From Candidatus Marithrix sp. Canyon 246 (GTDB taxonomy: Bacteria; Pseudomonadota; Gammaproteobacteria; Beggiatoales; Beggiatoaceae): a DNA stretch of 64,000 nt. The translations under genes and the position numbers were made by a program. The notes under the pieces were generated by a model that worked only from the letters and a program-made list of their open reading frames with translations, did no database searches and had not been told where the DNA came from. The DNA is taken from the NCBI RefSeq assembly GCF_001723685.1, contig NZ_MCBX01000006.1, positions 1 through 64,000 of the forward strand. Direction: 5' to 3'. Positions 49,249-59,835 of the stretch are shown piece after piece (position 1 is the stretch's first letter; every line of letters starts with the position of its first letter).

Positions 49249-49410
49249 TTAATATTTATTAAATCTATCTGGTGGAATGATGATTGGTATTTGCTGTTTA
49301 TTATACTTTCGATAAATATAAAAGTCATTCTCCAAAGCCTTTGAAATAATCTTATCTTTTCCATCTTCACGTAACCCTTCTAAATGAAATTCAATAACTT
49401 CAGCTATTAA
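49249..49410 (-). pseudogene. HicB-like antitoxin, C-terminal scrap
   Basis: The minus strand reads IAEVIEFHLEGLREDGKD and on to PIIIPPDRFNKY before a stop, with a stop also just upstream and no start codon. The first part matches the end of HicB-family antitoxins (EAIEFHLEGLREDGE). It lies directly before the XRE regulator. Confidence 0.5.
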
Positions 49411-49423
49411 TTACTTGATTGAT

Positions 49424-50059
49424 TGACTGCGCAATATAATGAAAAGAAAGAAATTGTTTCAAATAATAATTAAGAAATAAACGAAACAAAGTAACGATAC
49501 GAAGTCAGCGAAGCTAAGTAATTAGTTGATTTCTGAATTCGTTGTACTAACAAAAGTATTATTTATTAAGGGACAAGTCTAATATATAACAAATATTTTA
49601 TGTATATTTCAAACAAAAAAATATACACGGTTAAAAAAATGCAAGCGTTTTTATAATTTGCATTAAAAGCTTACATTAATAATTTGGATAATTTTCAATT
49701 ACATATACTTTTAACCAAAGAAGATGATGTAATTGTAGCAAGATGTCTGGATTTTTCTGTATCCAGCCACGGTGATAATGAGAAAGAAGCTCTTGATTCT
49801 CTCACAGATAGTATCAAATAGAATTTCATTCTAATACAGGTGGAAAACATAGTGGTAAATTTATAAGAGATAATCAATCATTTCCAGTCAAAACTCATGG
49901 TAAGAAAACCATGATTTTGCCTTAGATTCATCCCAAATTCCAACTATTTTTGATTTATCAGTATATTTATTGATATTTTCTACATCTGTGTTACCTGAGA
50001 AAAATATATGGATTATATTTTTGTCTTTAAATTAATTTAAATATCTAAGGAATATTTTT
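49424..50059. other. Gap with toxin-antitoxin debris and a repeat element
   Basis: Holds a diverged copy (about 49470-49556) of the inverted-repeat element at 45668. On the plus strand, 49681-49821 reads as a HicB-like N-terminal half (LLTKEDDVIVARCLDFSVSS, EALDSLTDSIK) up to a stop. After a frame change, 49827-49925 reads GGKHSGKFIRDNQSFPVKTH, like the end of a HicA-type toxin. On the minus strand about 49926-50030 encodes an unrecognised fragment (FFSGNTDVENINKYTDKSKI). None is intact. Confidence 0.5.
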
Positions 50060-50293
50060 ATGAAAAAATATTTATTTTCCATATTAGTATTATTACTAAC
50101 TGATGTTACGCAGAGACGACAACTGATGAAAGGAAATGGGGCTTTAGCCCCGTTCATTACTGGTGAATTGCAGCTTCCACTTCCTAAAAAAGCACAACAG
50201 CGGCAACATTACGGGTTGCAAATAAAGTTGTTAAATTGTAGGGGTAAACCTTTATGGTTGCCCTTTTTGTGTAAGTATTTGTTGCTTTTTTAA
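50060..50293 (+). pseudogene. Signal-peptide start joined to repeat sequence
   Basis: ATG 50060 has CTAAGGAA upstream and begins MKKYLFSILVLLLT, a convincing signal peptide, but the rest of the 77-residue frame runs through non-coding repeat sequence, including the GGGGCTTTAGCCCC palindrome (50139-50152). It is probably the first few codons of a secreted protein whose remainder was lost. Confidence 0.4.
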
Positions 50294-50557
50294 AAGTGAT
50301 GAAATAAAAGAAAGATTATGGAATAATACTATTTCAGTAGGCGCAAACGCTGATAGTAAACGCGCTGTCGAATAAGTTTAGCAGTTACTTTGGTTTTAAA
50401 AACAACCTAGGCAACCTAACACAAATCACCTATATTGTAGGTGATTTATGATGAGTAATACTCTAACATACCCATAGTATAAGAACTATAAATATAGTTG
50501 ATTTCATTTTTAATTACAAAACCAATAATTTTATTATGTATTTAATGTAATTAAAAA
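50283..50557. repeat. Duplicated block A, left copy
   Basis: Nearly identical to 52201-52485 in the same orientation. The differences are mainly a different loop in the AATCACCT/AGGTGATT hairpin and single bases. It is non-coding and AT-rich, and it precedes the relic of the winged-helix gene just as the right copy precedes the intact gene. Confidence 0.85.
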
Positions 50558-50840
50558 AAACCTTGAATACAACAATAGTTTATCACTTGAGCAAAAAACT
50601 GAAATATTTAACAAATATCGCAGACAAAAAATTAATGATTGCCCTTATTGCGATACTACTGAAAAAATTGAGCGTTTACCTAGAAGAGCTGTAAAAATTT
50701 TAACTGCTAAACCGGGTTATGAGCAACCGGGTACCCAAGGTTTAACTCATATCAGTGAATTGAATGTTATAAATTCACTTCGAGAGAAGTTTTCTGAAAA
50801 GTTCGGTGATGAGCAATGTGATTTTGAGACTCCATTTTAA
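50556..50840 (+). pseudogene. C-terminal relic of the winged-helix initiator-like gene (left copy)
   Basis: Almost identical to the 3' part of the gene at 52676-53794 (from residue about 260), with an in-frame 57-base deletion that removes half of the Cys cluster. The N-terminal two thirds are absent: block A is joined directly to this fragment. The similarity continues past the stop through the gltB leader to 50939. Confidence 0.85.
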
Positions 50841-50939
50841 TTTAAACACCCATGACACAACCACACAACTAGAATATAATAAAAGACTTTTTCACCCACT
50901 TTTTTTGGAGGTTAGATGATGAGTCACAGTGCTTTGCCA
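50841..50939 (+). repeat. Duplicate of the gltB leader and first codons
   Basis: The sequence through the TTTGGAGG ribosome-binding site, ATGATG and the codons for SHSALP equals 53795-53893 before gltB. After GCTTTGCCA the similarity to gltB stops. It shows that the original duplication extended at least into gltB. Confidence 0.85.
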
Positions 50940-50969
50940 TTCCAGCAGCTTTGAAAGCTAATAATTGAT

Positions 50970-52002
50970 TTTATTAGTTTTTAGATAATTATCTATATAT
51001 TCAGTTACTTTTCTTTCTGTTAATTGATGACTTACATCGTCATGTATAATATCGTGTCTTCTTCTTAGAATTTCATTCAATTTGTTTTTATCATGTATTA
51101 AATTTAAATTTTTTGTTTATCTTTGCCTCATCTACACAAATCTGATAAAACTTATGAAGTTCAGATTTTACTTGTTGCATAATCTGTTGATTATATTTTT
51201 GTGGATGTTCTAACTTATTAGGCAATATATCTGAGTTATTTAAAAGGTATTTAAGTGAAGATAAACGTAAATGTAAAGATAAATTTTGGTAATTTTTATT
51301 AGAGATTTGAATTTTATATAGAAATTATTCTAAACTAACCACGCTTAAATTCAAAAACAAATCATGGTGTTGAATTTTACCTTCATTATTTTCTGTTCTT
51401 GCAAAGTCGATTAATATATTGACATCGTCAATAGTTTTAAAAAAATTATCAGTTGCATCAAGAAAATAAGACATTATTGATTTAATCGCTTTACCATATT
51501 AGAAATAATATTAGGATTGCTATTACGTCTAATTAAAACAATGTGCATTACACTTAAATTTATTAAACGTTTAGCTTGTGGTGGTAAGTCTTGAAATCGC
51601 ATTGATTCAAATTCTGTGATAATTTCAAGATTAGTTAGTTCATATTTATTTTTATAAAAGTTAAAAATCGCTAATATTCTTTGAATACCATCAACTACTA
51701 ACCATTTACCATCTTGTTGTTCTTTTAAATACAATAGCGGTATTGGAAAATTCATTAGAATAGATTTAATTAGTTTTGAAGCTTTTTCTGTTGTCCATAA
51801 TTTATTTGGAATTTCTAAGATAATCTGCTTTTCTTCAGTTAAACTTAGAATATACTCGATATTATAATCATAAGAACAAGTTTTTAAATTAAATTGTGGT
51901 TTTGATATGTGTTGAGTTTCTGTTGCAATTGCTTTTAAAATATCATTGTTTTGAGGTATATTATAGTTAGTTTGCGATTATTTTGTTGATAAATTCACTC
52001 AT
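50970..52002 (-). pseudogene. Broken DUF262 (GmrSD-type) gene
   Basis: The minus strand starts at ATG 52002 (MSEFINKIIAN), shifts frame near 51970, then reads NYNIPQNNDILKAIATET and LWTTEKASKLIKSILMNFPI. The DUF262 core follows (YLKEQQDGKWLVVDGIQRIL; FQDLPPQAKRLI), to a stop at 51474, with further similar-looking sequence in changed frames to about 50985. DUF262 proteins include ParB-like nucleases of GmrSD-type modification-dependent restriction. The frameshifts and stops mean it is no longer functional. Confidence 0.65.
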
Positions 52003-52010
52003 GAGTACAA

Positions 52011-52200
52011 AATTGAATTTTTTACCTATAAGGTCGATTTTAAAAAATTATTTCACAAACCATAATAAAATCAATGCTGGCTCCATTAAATTATGTCCTT
52101 TATCCGATAAAAAGCATTAATTTTAACATAAATGAATTAACAAGCAGTTGATGTATTTGTTGCTACAAAATGATATAAAAAAAGCAGTGATCTGGATTGG
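52011..52200. other. Gap without recognisable gene
   Basis: AT-rich sequence between the DUF262 relic and duplicated block A. It holds no ORF of note and no strong hairpin. The promoter of the relic may lie at its left end. Confidence 0.4.
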
Positions 52201-52485
52201 TGCTTTTTTAAAAGTGATGAAATAAAAGAAGGATTATGAAATAATACTATTTCAGTAGGCGCAAACGCTGATAGTAAACGCGCTGTCGAATAAGTTTAGC
52301 AGTTACTTTGGTTTTAAAAACAACCAAGGCAACCTAACACAAATCACCTAAAAAGTTTTCAAGACCAGGTGATTTATGATGAGTAATACTCTAACATACC
52401 CATAGTATAAGAACTATAAATATAGTTGATTTCATTTTTAATTACAAAACCAATAATTTGATTATGTATTTAATGTAATTAAAAA
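52201..52485. repeat. Duplicated block A, right copy
   Basis: Matches 50283-50557. It contains an AATCACCT...AGGTGATT hairpin near 52343-52376 and lies upstream of the intact initiator-like gene. Perhaps it is a control or replication region of the ancestral element. Confidence 0.85.
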
Positions 52486-52509
52486 TACTCACAATTGTTT
52501 TAGGCAATA

Positions 52510-52541
52510 AAAAACCCGCTTTATAACAGCGGGCTTTTTTA
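52510..52541. terminator. Rho-independent terminator
   Basis: AAAAACCCGCT-TTATAAC-AGCGGGCTTTTTT: a six-base GC stem (52515-52520 with 52528-52533) flanked by A and T runs, so it can act in both directions. No intact gene ends just before it; it may insulate the following gene. Confidence 0.75.
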
Positions 52542-52596
52542 AATCCTTTTACAATTTTTTTTAAACCTACGAGGCATCCATGTGAAAAATCACTTT

Positions 52597-52668
52597 ATTT
52601 CAATTAATTCAAATTGAATTATATCAAAAAGTGGTCAACATGTCTATGCCTCATTTCAATTAATTCAA
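52597..52668. repeat. Two 16-base direct repeats before the initiator-like gene
   Basis: ATTTCAATTAATTCAA occurs perfectly at 52597-52612 and 52653-52668, 56 bases apart, ending just before the ATG at 52676. The position and AT-richness would suit operator or initiator-binding sites. Absent from the left duplicate. Confidence 0.6.
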
Positions 52669-52675
52669 TTTTGAT

Positions 52676-53794
52676 ATGAGTATTAAGACCAACCAAAAAA
52701 AATTTTGGGCATATAATGATATTTTTGATGTTTTTGGTAGTGAGCTGAAGGCTTATAACCTTATAGTTTACCTATGTTTAATCCGACACGCTGACAGTAA
52801 AGGGCAATGTTACCCTTCATACAATTTGATTGCAAAAAAATGTGGAGTATCTCGCAGAACAGTTATAAATGCAATTAATAAGTTAATTGAATTAGATTTC
52901 ATTAGTTTATCAAAACGCAAGGTTAATAATGGTAGTTACACCTCCAATCTCTATACCATTAAAGAATTACCACATCATACTAATACAACTAAAGATGCTG
53001 TATCAGCACTTCAAGATCAGCATAACCCTAGTGCAGCAGATACACCACCCCTAGTGCAGGAGATGCACCACCCTAGTGCAGCAGATGCACCACCCCTAGT
53101 GCAGGAAATGCACCACCCTAGTGCAGGAGATGCACCCGAAGGACGGAAAACAGAAGGACAACTAAATTATAAGGACGACGAAACGAAGGACGGGCAAGCC
53201 CTAAATAACAAGGTTGATTTATCTGAATTAAAATCCCCAATATTTTTAAGTGAACAAACTCTAAAAGCTCTACATAAATTACCTGATAATAATAAAAAGC
53301 AAGAAGTACTTGATGTATTAGCCGCTTCTATGAAAAAAGGCACGATAAGAAAACCAGAAGCATATTTGCAAACACTTATACAACGCTCTTTAGATGGTGA
53401 CTTAACACCCCTTAATAATTCCATTCCTGAAAAAATTGATAGTAACTTTATTAAAAACCTTGAATACAACAATAGTTTATCACTTGAGCAAAAAACTGAA
53501 ATATTTAACAAATATCGCAGACAAAAAATTAATGATTGCCCTTATTGCGATACTACTGGTTATATAAGGTTTTTAGAGGAAAATGGTGATATGCATGGTA
53601 AAGTCTGTACCCATGAAAAAATTGAGCGTTTACCTAGAAGAGTTGTAAAAATTTTAACTGCTAAACCGGGTTATGAGCAACCGGGTACCCAAGGTTTAAC
53701 TCATATCAGTGAATTGAATGTTATAAATTCACTTCGAGAGAAGTTTTCTGAAAAGTTCGGTGATGAGCAATGTGATTTTGAGGCTCCATTTTAA
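52676..53794 (+). CDS. Winged-helix replication-initiator-like protein with internal iteron array
   Basis: 372 residues. The N-terminus is a HTH_36-type winged helix (CYPSYNLIAKKCGVSRRTVI, then NAINKLIELDFISLSK) as found in plasmid and phage replication proteins. Residues about 115-155 are a low-complexity stretch of a 15-residue repeat (HHPSAADAPPLVQEM). The middle is helical, and near residue 285 a CPYCDTTG...CTH cluster looks zinc-binding. It may be a primosome-loading or initiator protein of a former mobile element; I do not recognise the precise family. The left duplicate lost the DNA-binding half. Confidence 0.55.
   Translation: MSIKTNQKKFWAYNDIFDVFGSELKAYNLIVYLCLIRHADSKGQCYPSYNLIAKKCGVSRRTVINAINKLIELDFISLSKRKVNNGSYTSNLYTIKELPHHTNTTKDAVSALQDQHNPSAADTPPLVQEMHHPSAADAPPLVQEMHHPSAGDAPEGRKTEGQLNYKDDETKDGQALNNKVDLSELKSPIFLSEQTLKALHKLPDNNKKQEVLDVLAASMKKGTIRKPEAYLQTLIQRSLDGDLTPLNNSIPEKIDSNFIKNLEYNNSLSLEQKTEIFNKYRRQKINDCPYCDTTGYIRFLEENGDMHGKVCTHEKIERLPRRVVKILTAKPGYEQPGTQGLTHISELNVINSLREKFSEKFGDEQCDFEAPF
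53026..53138 (+). repeat. Five iteron-like repeats inside the coding sequence
   Basis: CCTAGTGCAG occurs at 53027, 53050, 53072, 53095 and 53117, i.e. at steps of 23, 22, 23 and 22 bases, each followed by a CAG/GAGATGCACCAC-like half. The alternating step means the same DNA unit is read in two frames (PSAAD... and LVQEM...), giving a 45-base, 15-residue super-repeat. Even spacing of about two helical turns is usual for initiator-binding iterons. Confidence 0.7.
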
Positions 53795-53869
53795 TTTAAA
53801 CACCCATGACACAACCACACAACTAGAATATAATAAAAGACTTTTTCACCCACTTTTTTTGGAGGTTAG

Positions 53870-56800
53870 ATGATGAGTCACAGTGCTTTGCCACCTAAGC
53901 AGGGTCTCTATGATCCTTGTTATGAACATGATGCTTGTGGTGTTGGCTTTATTGCTCATATCAAAGGTCATAAAAATCATAATATTATAATTCAGGGTTT
54001 GGAAATTCTTAAAAACATTACTCATCGTGGGGCTGTGGGGGCTGATCCTCTTGCTGGTGATGGTGCTGGTATCCTTATTCAAACGCCTGATGCCTTTTTA
54101 CGTGCTAATCTTGATATTAGTCTGCCGTCAGTAGGTGATTATGCGGTTGGTATGATCTTTTTGCCTCGTGATGAGCAAAAACGTGCCGCTTGTGAGGCTT
54201 TAATTGCTGATGTCATAGCCGCTGAAGGTCAAAAATTATTGGTTTGGCGTGATGTTCCTACTAATAATGATGTTATTGGTGAAAGTGTTAAAGTGATTGA
54301 GCCTGTTATTAAGCAGGTTTTTATCGCTAACGCTTGTGCTGATCAAGATGCTTTTGAACGCAAATTGTTTGTGATTCGTAAGGTCATTGAACATAAAGTA
54401 CGTAATGAGTTAGAATTGGATTATAGTCATTTTTATATTCCGTCTTTTTCTTCACGTACTTTATTGTATAAAGGAATGTTATTGGCTGATCAAGTTGGAG
54501 CTTATTTTCCTGACTTGTTAGATGAGCGCATGGTAACTTCCCTAGCATTAGTACATCAACGTTTTTCTACTAATACCTTTCCAACTTGGGATTTAGCTCA
54601 GCCTTTCCGCATGATTGCCCATAATGGTGAAATTAACACTGTACGCGGTAATATTAATTGGATGGCAGCTCGTCGTCATTCTATGGCTTCCGAGTTATTG
54701 GGAGATGACTTAGATAAATTATGGCCTTTAATTGCAGAAGGTCAATCAGATTCTGCCTGTTTTGATAATGCCTTAGAATTATTGCTTGCCGGTGGCTATT
54801 CTCTAGGGCAGGCAATGATGATATTGATTCCTGAAGCATGGGCTGGTAATCCTTTAATGGATGAAAAACGCCGCGCTTTTTATGAATATCATGCCGCTTT
54901 AATGGAACCGTGGGATGGTCCAGCCGCTGTTGCATTTACCGATGGTCGTCAAATTGGGGCTACTTTAGATCGAAATGGCTTACGTCCAGCGCGTTATTTA
55001 ATAACCAGTGATGATATTGTGGTTATGGCATCAGAAATGGGCGTTTTAGACATTCCTGAAGATAAAATCATTAAAAAATGGCGTTTGCAGCCCGGTAAAA
55101 TGTTCTTAATCGACACTGAAGAAGGGCGTATTATTGATGATGCAGAATTAAAAGGACAATTGTCAAATAGTCTGCCTTATCAACAGTGGTTAGATGAAAC
55201 TCAGATTATTTTAGAAAATCTACCATCTGAAGTTGCCGCAATGCCACCTAATAAGCAAACCTTATTAGATCGTCAACAAGCCTTTGGTTATACTCAAGAA
55301 GATTTAAAATGCTTTTTAATTCCAATGGTTGTAAGTGGGATAGATCCTTTAGGCTCTATGGGAATAGATTCGCCGATAGCGGTTTTATCAGATCGCCCAC
55401 GTTTATTGTTTGATTATTTTAAACAAAGTTTTGCCCAAGTTACTAATCCACCAATTGATCCAATTAGAGAAGAATTGGTGATGTCATTAGTATCTTTAAT
55501 TGGTCCACGTCCAAATTTATTGGGTTTAAATAAAGGTGACTTTTTACAAAAGCGGCTAGAAGTTGCTCAGCCGATATTAACTAATGTTGATTTGGAAAAA
55601 GTACGAGGTATTGAAACACGTACTAGCGGCGCATTTCGTACTAAAACTTTAAGCATGTGTTATGGTTCTGACAACATGGAATCAGCAGTTAACACCTTGT
55701 GCCAACAAGCTGAACGGGCTGTATTAGCTGGTAATAATATCTTAATATTGTCTGATCGTGGAGTAAATCGCGATTATATTCCAATACCTTCATTATTGGC
55801 TACTTCAGCGGTTCATCTTCACTTAATCAAACAAGGTTTGCGCACCGAATCTGGTTTAGTAGTTGAAACTGGTGAAACTCGTGAAGTTCAGCATTTTTGC
55901 CTATTAGCGGCTTATGGTGCAGAAGCGATTAATCCTTATTTAGCATTTGACAGCTTATTAGCAATTAGAAAGACTCTGCAATTAACTGAAGCTGAAATTC
56001 AACAACGCTACATTAAAGCAGTTAATAAAGGCATGTTAAAAGTCATGTCAAAAATGGGTATTTCTACTTATCAATCATATTGTGGTGCCCAAATATTTGA
56101 TGCAGTTGGACTTTCTGATGAATTCTTAGATCAATATTTCACTGGTACTAATTGTAAAACTTCAGGGATAGGCTTAGCAGAAGTCGCTGAAGAAACTGTA
56201 CGTAAACATAGTTTAGCTTTTGGTGATAATCCTATATATCGCAATGCCTTAGATGTTGGTGGTGAATATGCCTATCGTCTGCGTGGTGAAGAACATGTTT
56301 GGACACCTGAAACTATTGCTAAATTGCAACATGCAACTCGTAGCAATGATAGAAAACTATATGATGAATTTGCTAAAGAGATCAATGATAAAGCCTTAAA
56401 TTTACGCAGCTTCTTTGATTTTAAATTCGCTGAAGCAGTGCCATTAAACGAAGTAGAACCAGCCTCAGAAATTGTAAAACGCTTTGCAACTGGTGCCATG
56501 TCATTTGGTTCGATTTCTGAAGAAGCGCATACTACTTTAGCAATTGCTATGAATCGCCTTGGTGGTAAATCCAATACTGGTGAAGGTGGTGAAGAAGTTG
56601 AACGCTTTACCCCATTAGAAAATGGAGATTCAAAACGTTCTGCGATTAAACAAGTAGCATCTGGGCGTTTTGGTGTCACCGCTGAATATCTAGTAAATGC
56701 TGATGATATTCAAATTAAAATATCTCAAGGCGCAAAACCGGGCGAAGGTGGACAATTACCCGGACATAAAGTCAATGAAATCATTGCCAAAGTACGTCAT

Positions 56801-58339
56801 TCAACTCCCGGCGTAGGATTGATTTCACCACCACCACATCATGATATTTATTCAATTGAAGACTTAGCGCAATTGATTCATGACTTAAAAAATGTTAATC
56901 CAAAAGCTAGAATTAGTGTCAAACTAGTATCAGAATTAGGAGTAGGTACAGTAGCGGCAGGCGTAGCCAAAGCTCATGCTGATCATATTACCATTTCTGG
57001 TTATGATGGTGGTACAGGTGCTAGCCCAGTTACTTCAATTAAACATGCTGGTTCACCTTGGGAAATTGGCTTATCAGAAACCCATCAAACCTTAATATTA
57101 AATAAATTACGTGGACGTACCGCAGTACAAACCGATGGTGGAATACGTACTGGACGCGACGTTATAATCGCAGCATTATTAGGTGCAGATGAAATTGGTT
57201 TTGCAACCATAGCCTTAATTGTCGAAGGTTGCTTGATGATGCGTAAATGTCATCTTAATACTTGCCCCGTTGGTATTGCGACTCAAAGAGCAGAATTACG
57301 CAAACTATTTACTGGTAAACCAGAACATATAGTCAACTACTTCATGTTTGTAGCTGAAGATGTACGCGAATTAATGGCAAAACTAGGTTTCCGCACCTTC
57401 AATGAAATGATTGGACGTTCTGATAAACTAAATATGAATCGCGCTATTTCACATTGGAAAGCGAAAGGGCTTGATTTATCACGTATTTTATATCGTCCAA
57501 AAGTTGATGATGATGTAGCTGTATATAATACTGAAACTCAAGATCATGGCTTAGAAAAAGCTAAAGATCAAGAATTAATCAAACAAGCACAAGCGGCACT
57601 AGAAAATCGTACTCCAGTAAAAATTGAAACCGATATTCACAATTATAATCGTAGCTTTGGAGCTATGTTATCTGGTGAAGTAGCCAAACGTTATGGACAT
57701 GCTGGCTTAGCAGAAGATAGCATTTATATTAAAGCAACAGGTTGTTCTGGACAAAGTTTTGGAGCATTTGTAGCGCATGGTGTCACCATAGAATTGATTG
57801 GTGAAGGTAATGACTATGTTGGTAAAGGATTAAGTGGCGGACGTTTAGTTATTTATCCTCCTAAAGAATCTCCCATTATTCCAGAAGAAAATATCATAGT
57901 TGGTAACACTGTACTATATGGCGCGATTAGCGGCGAATGTTATTTCAGAGGAATTGCTGGTGAACGTTTTGCAGTAAGAAACTCTGGAGCAACTGCTGTT
58001 GTTGAAGGCGTAGGCGATCATGGTTGTGAATATATGACCGGTGGACGTGTAGTAGTACTTGGTTCAACTGGACGTAACTTTGCTGCTGGCATGAGTGGTG
58101 GTATAGCTTATGTACTTGATGAAGCTGGTGATTTTGATAAACGTTGTAATATGTCAATGGTCGAATTAGAAGCAGTTGATGAAGCAGAATTCCTAAAAGG
58201 TTTGATTCAAAAACACTTAGATTATACCAATAGTAGTCGCGCCCAAGCGATATTAGATAATTGGAACGACTATTTGCCACGTTTTATAAAAGTCATGCCT
58301 ACAGATTATAAACGAGCCTTATTACAACAAAAGGGGTAA
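53870..58339 (+). CDS. gltB: Glutamate synthase (NADPH) large subunit
   Basis: Makes glutamate from glutamine and 2-oxoglutarate. It has 1489 residues, full length for the family. The amidotransferase nucleophile is the Cys in [16 protein letters not shown]; its position at residue 23-25 implies processing of the first residues. The central and FMN domains follow ([22 protein letters not shown]), the 3Fe-4S cluster [19 protein letters not shown], and the C-terminal GxxG helix repeats ([17 protein letters not shown]). The GGAGG before ATGATG is strong. It is coupled to gltD with a three-base gap. Confidence 0.97.
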   Translation: MMSHSALPPKQGLYDPCYEHDACGVGFIAHIKGHKNHNIIIQGLEILKNITHRGAVGADPLAGDGAGILIQTPDAFLRANLDISLPSVGDYAVGMIFLPRDEQKRAACEALIADVIAAEGQKLLVWRDVPTNNDVIGESVKVIEPVIKQVFIANACADQDAFERKLFVIRKVIEHKVRNELELDYSHFYIPSFSSRTLLYKGMLLADQVGAYFPDLLDERMVTSLALVHQRFSTNTFPTWDLAQPFRMIAHNGEINTVRGNINWMAARRHSMASELLGDDLDKLWPLIAEGQSDSACFDNALELLLAGGYSLGQAMMILIPEAWAGNPLMDEKRRAFYEYHAALMEPWDGPAAVAFTDGRQIGATLDRNGLRPARYLITSDDIVVMASEMGVLDIPEDKIIKKWRLQPGKMFLIDTEEGRIIDDAELKGQLSNSLPYQQWLDETQIILENLPSEVAAMPPNKQTLLDRQQAFGYTQEDLKCFLIPMVVSGIDPLGSMGIDSPIAVLSDRPRLLFDYFKQSFAQVTNPPIDPIREELVMSLVSLIGPRPNLLGLNKGDFLQKRLEVAQPILTNVDLEKVRGIETRTSGAFRTKTLSMCYGSDNMESAVNTLCQQAERAVLAGNNILILSDRGVNRDYIPIPSLLATSAVHLHLIKQGLRTESGLVVETGETREVQHFCLLAAYGAEAINPYLAFDSLLAIRKTLQLTEAEIQQRYIKAVNKGMLKVMSKMGISTYQSYCGAQIFDAVGLSDEFLDQYFTGTNCKTSGIGLAEVAEETVRKHSLAFGDNPIYRNALDVGGEYAYRLRGEEHVWTPETIAKLQHATRSNDRKLYDEFAKEINDKALNLRSFFDFKFAEAVPLNEVEPASEIVKRFATGAMSFGSISEEAHTTLAIAMNRLGGKSNTGEGGEEVERFTPLENGDSKRSAIKQVASGRFGVTAEYLVNADDIQIKISQGAKPGEGGQLPGHKVNEIIAKVRHSTPGVGLISPPPHHDIYSIEDLAQLIHDLKNVNPKARISVKLVSELGVGTVAAGVAKAHADHITISGYDGGTGASPVTSIKHAGSPWEIGLSETHQTLILNKLRGRTAVQTDGGIRTGRDVIIAALLGADEIGFATIALIVEGCLMMRKCHLNTCPVGIATQRAELRKLFTGKPEHIVNYFMFVAEDVRELMAKLGFRTFNEMIGRSDKLNMNRAISHWKAKGLDLSRILYRPKVDDDVAVYNTETQDHGLEKAKDQELIKQAQAALENRTPVKIETDIHNYNRSFGAMLSGEVAKRYGHAGLAEDSIYIKATGCSGQSFGAFVAHGVTIELIGEGNDYVGKGLSGGRLVIYPPKESPIIPEENIIVGNTVLYGAISGECYFRGIAGERFAVRNSGATAVVEGVGDHGCEYMTGGRVVVLGSTGRNFAAGMSGGIAYVLDEAGDFDKRCNMSMVELEAVDEAEFLKGLIQKHLDYTNSSRAQAILDNWNDYLPRFIKVMPTDYKRALLQQKG

Positions 58340-58342
58340 AAT

Positions 58343-59755
58343 ATGGGAAATACAACCGGCTTTTTAGATATTTCACGCCAAGAGAGAACTTATAAACCAG
58401 TTGCGGATCGCGTCAAGCATTATGATGAATTTGTAATAGCATTAACCGATGAAGAAGTGAGCCAACAAGGTGCCCGTTGCATGGATTGTGGCATTCCATA
58501 TTGTCATAATGGATGCCCAATAAACAACATCATTCCAGATTGGAATGATCTTGTATATCAACAAGATTTTCGTGCAGCCTTGGAAGTATTACATAGTACC
58601 AATAACTTCCCAGAATTTACAGGACGTATATGTCCAGCACCTTGCGAAGCCGCTTGTACATTGAATCTGAATGAAGAACCAGTGACAATTAAAAGCATAG
58701 AATGTGCAATAGTTGACAAAGGCTGGGAACAAGGTTGGATAGAACCAGAAGTAGCAATTCATCGTACTGGCAAACGAGTAGCAATAGTAGGATCTGGACC
58801 AGCAGGATTAGCTTGCGCCCAACAACTAGCTCGTGCTGGACATGAAGTAATAGTATATGAAAAACATGACCGTATAGGTGGTTTACTATGCTACGGCATT
58901 CCCAACTTCAAATTTGACAAAAGCCTAATAACTCGCCGTCAAGCCCAAATGCAAGCAGAAGGAGTAGTATTTCGTCCAAATAGTCATATAGGGGTTGATA
59001 TTCCAGCTCAACAACTATTAGACAAGTATGACGCAGTAGTACTAACAGGAGGATCAGAAAAACCTCGTGACCTACCTGTACCCGGACGCGAATCTAAAGG
59101 TGTACACTTTGCAATGGACTTCCTAACTCAACAAACCAAGCGAGTTTTAGGAGACATTGTAGATGGTATTAGTGCTACAGACAAACACGTGGTAGTAATA
59201 GGAGGTGGAGATACTGGCTCAGATTGTATAGGAACATCAAAACGTCAAGGGGCGGCATCTATAACCCAATTAGAAATAATGCCCAAGCCACCAGAAAAAG
59301 AAGACAAAGGCATGACATGGCCAAATTGGCCCCTAAAACTACGTACTTCATCATCCCAAGAAGAAGGCTGCGAACGTGACTGGAGCGTCTCAACTAAATC
59401 AATAGAAGCAGATGAAAATGGCAACATCAAAAAAATAAATTTAGTGCGACTAGACGCAAAAATGCAAGAAATTGCCGGAAGCGAATTTGAACTAAAAGCA
59501 GACCTAATGCTACTAGCAATGGGCTTTGTGCATCCAGTACAAGAAGGCATGTTAAATGAACTTGGACTAGATTTAGACCCAAGATCCAACGTAAAAGCAG
59601 ATACTAATAACTACCAAACATCAATAGAAAAAGTATTTGCAGCAGGCGACATGCGACGCGGACAATCCCTAGTAGTATGGGCGATAAGAGAAGGCAGACA
59701 AGCAGCGCGGGCTGTGGATGAATACTTGATGGGACATTCAGAATTGCCTAGATAA
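58343..59755 (+). CDS. gltD: Glutamate synthase (NADPH) small subunit
   Basis: Electron-transfer subunit supplying GltB. 470 residues. The N-terminal part has the Cys groups for the two 4Fe-4S clusters ([15 protein letters not shown] and [13 protein letters not shown]), followed by FAD- and NADPH-binding loops ([34 protein letters not shown]) and the FAD end [16 protein letters not shown]. Intact, although partial copies of it are found at 61350 and 63200. Confidence 0.97.
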   Translation: MGNTTGFLDISRQERTYKPVADRVKHYDEFVIALTDEEVSQQGARCMDCGIPYCHNGCPINNIIPDWNDLVYQQDFRAALEVLHSTNNFPEFTGRICPAPCEAACTLNLNEEPVTIKSIECAIVDKGWEQGWIEPEVAIHRTGKRVAIVGSGPAGLACAQQLARAGHEVIVYEKHDRIGGLLCYGIPNFKFDKSLITRRQAQMQAEGVVFRPNSHIGVDIPAQQLLDKYDAVVLTGGSEKPRDLPVPGRESKGVHFAMDFLTQQTKRVLGDIVDGISATDKHVVVIGGGDTGSDCIGTSKRQGAASITQLEIMPKPPEKEDKGMTWPNWPLKLRTSSSQEEGCERDWSVSTKSIEADENGNIKKINLVRLDAKMQEIAGSEFELKADLMLLAMGFVHPVQEGMLNELGLDLDPRSNVKADTNNYQTSIEKVFAAGDMRRGQSLVVWAIREGRQAARAVDEYLMGHSELPR

Positions 59756-59759
59756 TTTT

Positions 59760-59792
59760 AGACCTGACAGGTTTTCAAAACCTGTCAGGTCT
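59760..59792. repeat. AGACCTGACAGG hairpin after gltD
   Basis: A 33-base near-perfect palindrome around TTTTCAAAA, the same family as 23296-23328 and 24220-24252. It lies four bases after the gltD stop and could end the gltBD transcript. Confidence 0.8.
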
Positions 59793-59835
59793 TGATTACA
59801 GTTTTATAAATTACTTATATAAATTTAAAAACATT

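Noticed and set aside
53018-53138. Regular repeats looked at as a CRISPR array
   Set aside because: The repeats are 22-23 bases apart without spacers of independent sequence, and they lie within an open reading frame; an iteron or coding minisatellite fits better.
53167-53511. 114-codon minus-strand frame in the initiator-like gene
   Set aside because: Opposite the intact plus-strand gene; the hydrophobic Cys/Ser-rich peptide has no start signal.
56272-56679. 135-codon open frame on the minus strand inside gltB
   Set aside because: Lies wholly opposite conserved gltB sequence (glutamate synthase FMN region); no recognised protein and no ribosome-binding site.
57945-58280. 111-codon minus-strand frame rich in His, Tyr and Gln inside gltB
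   Set aside because: Composition reflects the complement of GltB codons; a shadow frame.
59245-59589. 114-codon minus-strand frame inside gltD
   Set aside because: Shadow of GltD coding sequence.
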